Assembly (NCBI GenBank): GCA_028641055.1
Contig: CM054061.1
Coordinates: forward strand, 111,236,019 to 111,300,018
Direction: 5' to 3'
Length of the DNA stretch: 64,000 nucleotides
DNA from: Alopecurus myosuroides
Taxonomy: Eukaryota > Streptophyta > Magnoliopsida > Poales > Poaceae
Of the stretch, positions 57,401 to 64,000 are shown piece after piece. The translations under genes and the position numbers were made by a program. The notes beneath the pieces were generated by a model. The model did no database searches, was not told the DNA's origin, and worked only from the letters and a program-made list of their open reading frames with translations. How positions within the stretch are numbered: the first letter of the stretch is position 1; each line of letters opens with the position of its first letter.

Positions 57401-57846
57401 AGGTCAAGACGGAGTCGGTAAGTCGAAGATGGAAGGAATTGGGGCCACAGGGGCCAAAAGGGGGCCTCTCATGCGGCCAAGGAATCTGGCCGCGTGGAGG
57501 TTCCTCTTTTGGGCCTCCTTGCCCAATTCTCGTGGATCATTCGCCCGCAAGTCTTCTGCTTCCAAGAAAATGACCCCCGCAGATTTTCAGGTGATTTCGC
57601 GGAAGTTTGCCCCCTGAAACGTAAAAAATATAGAAAACGGGGTTTCTGACAGGCATGGTTAATTCCATAAAAGTTGGGGGAATTTGTAATTTAACCCCAA
57701 AATAATATAAAACATTGAATTATACCCTTATATGATGCAATATGTAATAGAAAACCATGTGAAAATATGCAAAATTCATCTATGCATTTTACATGCATCA
57801 ATTTCTCGCGTAGGAATTTTTTGTTTTCTATGCAACGACCCCTTCA
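54457..57846 (+). repeat. 5' LTR of the Copia element (interrupted)
   Basis: It runs from TGAAGGG to CCCTTCA. Without the 1,714 bp due to the nested solo LTR, the LTR is about 1.68 kb. Short open frames in it are not genes; one is mirrored in the 3' LTR only because the sequence is repeated. Confidence 0.85.
56092..57800 (-). mobile_element. Solo LTR inside the Copia LTR
   Basis: A 1,709-bp unit with ends TGATG and CATCA, flanked by GTTTC (56087-56091) and ATTTC (57801-57805), a 5-bp duplication with one mismatch. Removing it restores a normal-length Copia LTR. It has no internal repeats or PBS. A (GA)n run lies at about 57170-57183. Minus orientation is inferred from GC-rich transcribed-like sequence on that strand. 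Confidence 0.6.
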
Positions 57847-57847
57847 G

Positions 57848-57859
57848 TGGTATCAGAGC
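57848..57859 (+). other. Primer-binding site of the Copia element
   Basis: TGGTATCAGAGC one base after the LTR end, the standard Met-tRNA primer site of plant Copia elements. Confidence 0.9.
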
Positions 57860-58960
57860 CGGATCTATGCGTAGATGTTTTGTACGGGTAGAACACATAT
57901 GTGTATGTGGGCATTGATGATCATGTTATTAAATCCTTGATTATTTTATGATCTTAGTGGCATAGTGGGATGAAGCGGCCCGGACTAACCTTACATGTCC
58001 ACGTACATGAGCCTTGTTCCACAACTGACATGCAACTTGTATTGCATAAGTGGCTTGCGGGTGTCTGTTTCTCCTACTATAGTTAAGATCTAATCTACGA
58101 AGGGTTGTTGAAAATATGTTTATCAACGTTGTGGTTGATGTTCGTATGTATGAACGGTTCTATCCTCGAAAGCCCTAAGCCATGTAAAATATGCAAAAAT
58201 AAATTAGAAGCGTCTAACTAGTTTTTGCTGGGCATGTGATGCGATATGGTAAATGTTACAAATTTGATTATGAGATGATCTATTTTGTAATTTATTGATA
58301 TACCGGAAGGTATCCATATGGTTGTCTTATTATTGATGGACAATCAACATTGGGGGCCATGGTACTTGGTACCACGCTGGTGGAATGATGGAGATCATAC
58401 CATGATGCACATGATGGAGATCAAGTGCAAGCAGGACCATATCATATCAAGTTATCCTTACATGTGATGTCTGTGATGTTAATCCTTTTATGCATGTTAT
58501 TTTGCTTAGATAACGACGGTAGCATTATAAGATGATACCTATTACTTAATATCAAGATAATAATGTGTTCTTCCTTAAGTATGCACCGTTAAGAAGGTTC
58601 GTCGTTTCGAGACACCACGTGATGATCGGGTGTGACAGACTCAACGTTCACATACAACGGGTGTTTTCAATCCTAGCATGTACAGACATGGCCTTGAAAC
58701 ACAGGCAATACTACGGTTCTACTTGGCGAGCCTAGCATGTACATACATGGCCTCGGAACACATAACCGAAAGGTAAAGCATGAGTCATATGGATGATATG
58801 ATGAACATGTCGATGTTCGCCTTTGAAGCTACATCATTTCACGTGATGATCAGTTTTGGTGTAGTGAATTTGGTTCGTGTAATCACTAAATACGACTAAG
58901 AGGGATGTTGTTTTTGAGTGGGAGTGCATGGTATAATTTTGAATTAACTTGAACTTATCT
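57860..58960 (+). other. Copia 5' leader
   Basis: Untranslated leader between the PBS and gag. AT-rich, without open frames; nothing else recognised. Confidence 0.5.
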
Positions 58961-61900
58961 ATCATGACAACAAATCAAAGTGAATTTGCACAAATTGTAG
59001 TATTCATTGGCATCCACATAACTACCTTACACTTAGATTGTTAATTGAGATATAACTGTTATGATCTGGTAAATACCATTTAAGATTGGTACCGTATTAG
59101 TGAAATTTAAAATTGAATCCTATTGTAGATTTTTAGTATTTCCTACCTAGCTCCATGTGATTAATGATTGATTGATCTAGAGAGCAAACAATTCCCACTT
59201 AGAATCCAGAGTCATGGTTGCTTCCATAGTACTTTATCTTCAAAAGAATGTTTTGTTGATCAAGGTGATTTAAGAACAGAAAAGAGTTGTTTTCATAAAC
59301 AATCAAGTGAAAGATATATTGATATCTAGAAACTTATTTGTAGCAACATGACTGAGTATAATTTAGTGTGACAATGTTTGCTTATATTATCTGAATATAA
59401 GCAATGATTGAAGACGCTGGGCATTTGAATATTCCAAGAAGTTGGGCGCTAAAAATTATCCTCTAAATTCCTTCCTTTGAGCTATAGTAGCTTAATCATA
59501 AAATTGTTATGATGGGATGGATTAAAAGTATGGGTAAAGTCGTTTACCTTACTTGGAGATTGCTAGAGTGGAATCTAGAAGAATACTATTAATATGGTGA
59601 TATTAGTAGAACAATAAAACTCAAAGCGTGACTCAATGGGTGATAGTATATGACTAACACGCCAAAGAAAATGAGCTAGTACGACTAGCATTGTTTGATG
59701 TTGAATGATTCTTCTATAAAGGAAAGGTAATATTGAAAATAGAATTAAAAAAAGATATATGGCAGAAAAAGAAGATAACTGGAAAAGTCCAGCTCATGAG
59801 TATATACTTGATATACAAGTTATAGATGTATTACTAGTTAACAAAGTATTTTTTTGGTATTTTGATACCACATTGGTTGGTATGAGTTGTCATACAAAGC
59901 AACGCAATGCAAGAAATACAAGGGCCTAAAAGGAACTAGTAATAGATGTGGAATCGATTATGACAAGAACATAAATAAAGTGTTATTGTGTCTATTGTCG
60001 TATCGAACCAAACATTCAAGATTTATTTTAAGAACTTAATAAGTTGTTATTTTGTTCTAGTCTTTTGTGAGAACAAATGAGATTTTTCAAACGATGACCA
60101 TATTCCATAATTGATGGATATGTTAATATAAATCATGTTGGTAAAGTAAACATCTATAAGACTAAATGCTAAACGTTGCAAGATGTAAAAGAGTTTCACT
60201 TAAATTGTGACACCACCATTTTAGTTCATATTGGAAAGGAAAACATGAAGGAACTCCATATTGATGGACTTCCGGAGTCATGTTGTTTTGAATAAATTGA
60301 CGCTTGTGAGACCTCTTCCAAAAGATGACTAGAATTCCGTTCTTAGGCCAAAGTAGAATGGACGACTAATTTAGTGGAGATTATACATATTGATGTATAT
60401 AATCCATTATGTGTAATCATGTATGGTGGATTAATTTTTCCTTCATAAAATTATGTCAATGATTTGAGTAGATATGTGAGTATATCTATTTAAAGAGAAT
60501 GGAGTTTGACATTTTGAATTGGTTCAAAAGGTTGTTAATATGAAGTAAAAAATCAATGTAACAAGATAATCAAGTATTTATGATTGGATCATAAAGGATA
60601 AAGTTTGAGTTACAAGTTTAGCAAAACATCTGAGAAGTTGCAGAACTGTTCTACAACTTATACTTCTCGAATACTCCACATTAGTTTGGAGTATTCAAGA
60701 GACAAAATCAAACCTTGTTGGAGATGGTAAGATTAATAAAAATGCCATTATAATTTTGTAGTTTAAACATTAGTGACAACCGTTTTCCACTGAAAAGAGC
60801 ACCATTATGATCCGTTGAAATTGACAACATATAAGATATGGTTTGGGAAGTGACCCGAATTATCATTTTTTTAAGTTTTTGTATGCATAGAATGTGTAAA
60901 ATGCTTACAACCAAAATGGGATAAATATATGTTTATAAGGTTATTCTAAAGAATACATTGGGTATTTCTCCCATCACCGACCAAAGACAAATGTTGTTTG
61001 TCATAAAGTGTTGATTTCTCGAGAAAGTAGTTCTTGCGAAACAAGTAAGTGGGAGCACGGTACAAACTCAACGAGATTAGAGAATCTTCATTATCATGTT
61101 AAGAGTACCGCAGCACGGGAAGTTGTTCCGGGGTTTGCTATTTTGACAAAGTAGAAGACACTACATCTGTTGTAGATACTTCGGATGGGTTTGCGTACTA
61201 AACCACAAAAGTCCAAAAACTTTGTACTTAGACCAACTTGTGGTTTAAGAATAAAGTGTTGTTTTGACAACAAAGGACCTGGACCTTATAAAGAAGGAAA
61301 ATGCTGGGCCCTGACTTCGTAAAATTGACTATGAGTCATTATATCCGCCATAGTATCCTTGTATGAATATCAAGTATGTGACTTGGTAGTCCTTTCGATA
61401 GGCATGATGACTAACGATAGCAAAAGGGTCTATATAGTGATAAAGACATGGATTTTACATCCTTTGAAAGTTGTACTTATCGAAAAGTTGTTCTCGACGA
61501 AGTTCAAAGAGTTGACTACTACAAGATTTTGATCTTCCGTAGTGATGTTTTAGTCTTTGTGGATAGTTCTAGCAAAAGTTACATATTATGATATGGCAGT
61601 TGAATAAAAGATGTGTACTTGACACAGTCTGAGATTTTTGTAAAACTCAAAAGGTTGCTAGAAAGGTAAGCACACTTCAATGGTTGAAGTGAGCATAACG
61701 AAGTTTAAATCTTTACCTTAATGAAGTTATCAAAAGAGTTTGATTCCATCATGAACGATAAATATGCTTGTAGAGTTACAAGAAATTAAGTGGGAGCGAC
61801 ATGACATATTTCCAATACTTTATGTAGATGACACATGGTTGATTCGAAAATATGTATTTTAAATTAACACGGTTAAGATTTTCATATTGATGAAAGGCTT

Positions 61901-62520
61901 AGAAGATATTGGGCATCGATATCTATAAAAGATGGATTGAAGCGCCTGATATAATTGAAGACAAATTACATAGATGAAATATTGAAGTAAGTCAATATCC
62001 AAATCACAAGAAGGACTTCTTGTCACAAGGAAAATAATTGAGCAAGATTCAAGTGTTTTGACACATGATGAGCATCATTGAAATTGAGATTTCTAAGTCA
62101 TGTTTCTATGCTATGTACACAACCATATGAGTCCTATGCTATAAAATGTTATAGCAGGATAATTCATATGATGATTATACAATAGTGGGAGAGATCCTTG
62201 TGTCATTTTAGAAATGCTAAGGATATGTTTTCCTATATAGCAATGACAAAATATTAGTTGTCTTATGTTACACTAATAGTCTTGTCATTTATTCAAGTAA
62301 TTTTATCTCAATTAAAATACGTGATGAAGGGTAGCACAATAGGCTGGAAGAAAGTTCCATGCTGGATTTGAAAGAGTTTCAAAATTAAAATATTGTGACA
62401 GATACTACAACAAAGGCTAAAGTATATCGTTGTGTTGACAACTGATAGTAAGCGTATTTTGTGTCAGGGAGTTCTTTATTGAACTTGGTGAATTTCCAAG
62501 AATGCTGCCACTATGAAGCT
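58961..62520 (+). pseudogene. Copia Gag-Pol remnant
   Basis: A heavily decayed polyprotein recognised only from islands in the order GAG, INT, RT, RNase H, which is Copia. A gag start MTTNQSEFAQI lies near 58964. Pre-integrase/integrase sequence is at about 60160-60720 (HIDGLPESCCFE; VEIIHIDVYNPLCV; DLSRYVSIYLKRMEF). The RT catalytic segment LYVDDTWLI is near 61815-61845, followed by MKGLEDIG. RNase H and connection sequence is at about 62395-62500 (DTTTKAKVY; REFFIELGEFP). Many stops and deletions separate the islands, so no product is possible. Confidence 0.75.
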
Positions 62521-62670
62521 ACATTTTCACAATGTTAGTAACATTAGTTTAAACTGAGGAATTAAGGTATCACCGAAACTTGGTGAATTTCCCAGAATAC
62601 TAACACTATGAAGCTATATTTTCACAATGTTAGTGACATCGGTTTAAGTTGAGGAATTAAGGTTTCACCG
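62481..62670 (+). repeat. 95-bp tandem duplication at the end of Copia pol
   Basis: Two units (about 62481-62575, 62576-62670) sharing CTTGGTGAATTTCC and CACTATGAAGCTA, with a few differences. They follow the RNase H remnant. Confidence 0.8.
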
Positions 62671-62861
62671 ATTGACCATATATATAGAAAGCTATCTCAT
62701 TAGAGAATGAGTGATGCGTGTAGACGCAAAGAACATGCAAATACAATAGGACCTGAACAGTTCAGATCTTTTTGATGATGTTTACCACAAGCGAAGCATG
62801 GTAATAACACTAGAACGCGATATGTGTTAAGTGCTTACAAACTAGATTATTGACTCTAGTG

Positions 62862-62873
62862 CAAGTGGGAGAC
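62862..62873 (+). other. Polypurine tract of the Copia element
   Basis: AAGTGGGAGAC directly before the 3' LTR TGAAGGG. Confidence 0.75.
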
Positions 62874-64000
62874 TGAAGGGAATATGCCCGAGAGGCAATA
62901 ATAAATTGGTTATTATCTTATTCCTTGTTTATGATGAATGTTTATTTCTCATGCTATAATTGTATTAACCGGAAACAATGATACATGTGTGTTTAATAAA
63001 CGAACAATGGTTCCTAGTAAAGCCTCTCTTTTATCTAGCTCGTTGATTAATAGATGATCAAGGGTTCCTGATCATGAACATTGGATGTTGTTAATAACGG
63101 GGTCATGTCATTAGAAGAATGATGTGATGAACATATACCCAAAGTGAATATAGCAATGCGATCAAGTCATTAAGTTTACATTGTTATATCAAACATACGA
63201 AGTAACTTATTCCTTAGACCATGAGATCATGTCAATCACTGATACCGGAAGGGTGCTTTGATGTCATCAAACGTCACACCGTAACAGGGTGACTATAAAG
63301 GTGTTGTTAGGTATTCGGAAAGTGTTAGTTGAGGCTCATGGATCAGGAGTGGGATTTGTCCATCCAAAATGACAGAGAGATATACTCTGGGCCCTCTCGG
63401 TGATATCACATCAACATCGCTTGCAAGCACGTGATATGATCACAAGGATGTTATATCATGGGAACGAGAAAAGAGTACTTGTCGGTAACGAGATTGAACA
63501 AGGTATGGTTGATACCAATGATCGAATCTCAGACAAGTAAAATATCGCGAGACAAAGAGAATAGTTCACGAGGTTGATGGTTCACACGATCACGAGAGTC
63601 GTCATTGAATACATAGGAGTCATCACGGATCTCCAGATCCCGCTGTTGATTATTGATCGGAGGGGAGTATCGATCATGTCTATGTTATTCGCGAACCGTA
63701 GGGTGACACACTTAAGGTTTGAGGACGCATTTGAGAGGATACGGAATATCGGAGAAAAGTTTGGACAGCACCGAAATTGTTTCGGGGAATATTGAAATAG
63801 TCACCGGAATTGTTTTGGGTAATTTTGAAATAGATCAAGGGGATTCTTATCAAATGGTTGTAAGTATATTTAACAACTAACTCAAGGGGTTATATGTTAA
63901 TGTTTGTTAATGGAATTGGCAAATATTACAATAAAGAAATAAAATTGTTTTATTTATTTATTAAACAAAACCCTTGGGATTTTGAGTGGGAATTAATGGA
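62874..64000 (+). repeat. 3' LTR of the Copia element, partial
   Basis: Matches 54457-55583 along its whole visible length. The right part is outside the window. Confidence 0.9.

Larger units (their letters stand above)
54457..64000 (+). mobile_element. Ty1/Copia element, degenerate
   Basis: The 5' LTR starts TGAAGGGAGTATGCCC. PBS TGGTATCAGAGC (57848-57859; initiator-Met tRNA type), a decayed polyprotein, a purine-rich tract and the 3' LTR (62874 onward) follow. The window ends inside the 3' LTR, so the second TATTC duplication copy (first at 54452-54456) cannot be seen. By eye about 50 differences occur over the 1.13 kb of LTR that can be compared (4-5%). The LTR start and the sequence CAAGTGGGAGACTGAAGG are typical of abundant Triticeae Copia families. 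Confidence 0.9.

Overview
The window is a stack of nested transposable elements from a large plant genome, and I see no host gene in it. It contains Tat-lineage Ty3/Gypsy elements, an Athila-type remnant, a Ty1/Copia element of a kind common in cool-season grasses, an autonomous-type CACTA, a Helitron, a FAR1-type Mutator-like element and a LINE-derived insert. This mix suggests a grass of the Pooideae, perhaps the wheat/barley tribe. Family names below lineage level are not asserted because I could not search a repeat library.

Layout. The oldest recognisable layer is an Athila-type remnant (1342-2073, resuming 14325-15947). Element A (1-1341, minus strand) abuts its left side. A complete Tat element, B1 (2074-14324, target duplication AGAAA), sits in the protease frame of the Athila remnant. 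A second copy of the same family, B2, starts at 15948. A 32 kb CACTA transposon (16488-48699, TIR CACTAGTAGGAAAA, 3-bp duplication ACC) interrupts B2 inside its primer-binding site. B2 resumes at 48703-49870, where a third copy, B3, is inserted (49871-54456). B3 is broken in its reverse transcriptase by a Copia element (54457 to the window end), whose 5' LTR holds a solo LTR (56092-57800).

Inside the CACTA, on the minus strand, a TnpD-type transposase gene starts near 47.6 kb and ends at 35.9 kb. A second ORF (CACTA-associated protein with a Ulp1-like tail) runs from 20.7 to 17.5 kb. The CACTA has received a Helitron (21697-29343) carrying a FAR1-type MULE (22910-29254), which itself carries a LINE-derived retroposon (24704-25969). 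It has also received a 4.07 kb probable solo LTR (30921-34988, GAGGG duplications) and a pol-deleted Tat element, C (36528-44690, ATATG duplications), which splits the transposase gene.

Function. Almost every coding region is broken by stops, frameshifts or insertions, so the window is best read as an insertion history. The nearly identical LTRs of element C (about 8 differences in 475 bp by eye) make it one of the most recent arrivals. B1 is older (about 9-10% LTR divergence). The most interesting non-routine features are spliced, TATA-equipped antisense genes in the 3' part of two different Tat elements, a gag reading frame that stays open through the primer-binding site into the LTR, a cluster of CACTA subterminal repeats lying in the middle of the CACTA, and unusual direct repeats bracketing the MULE.
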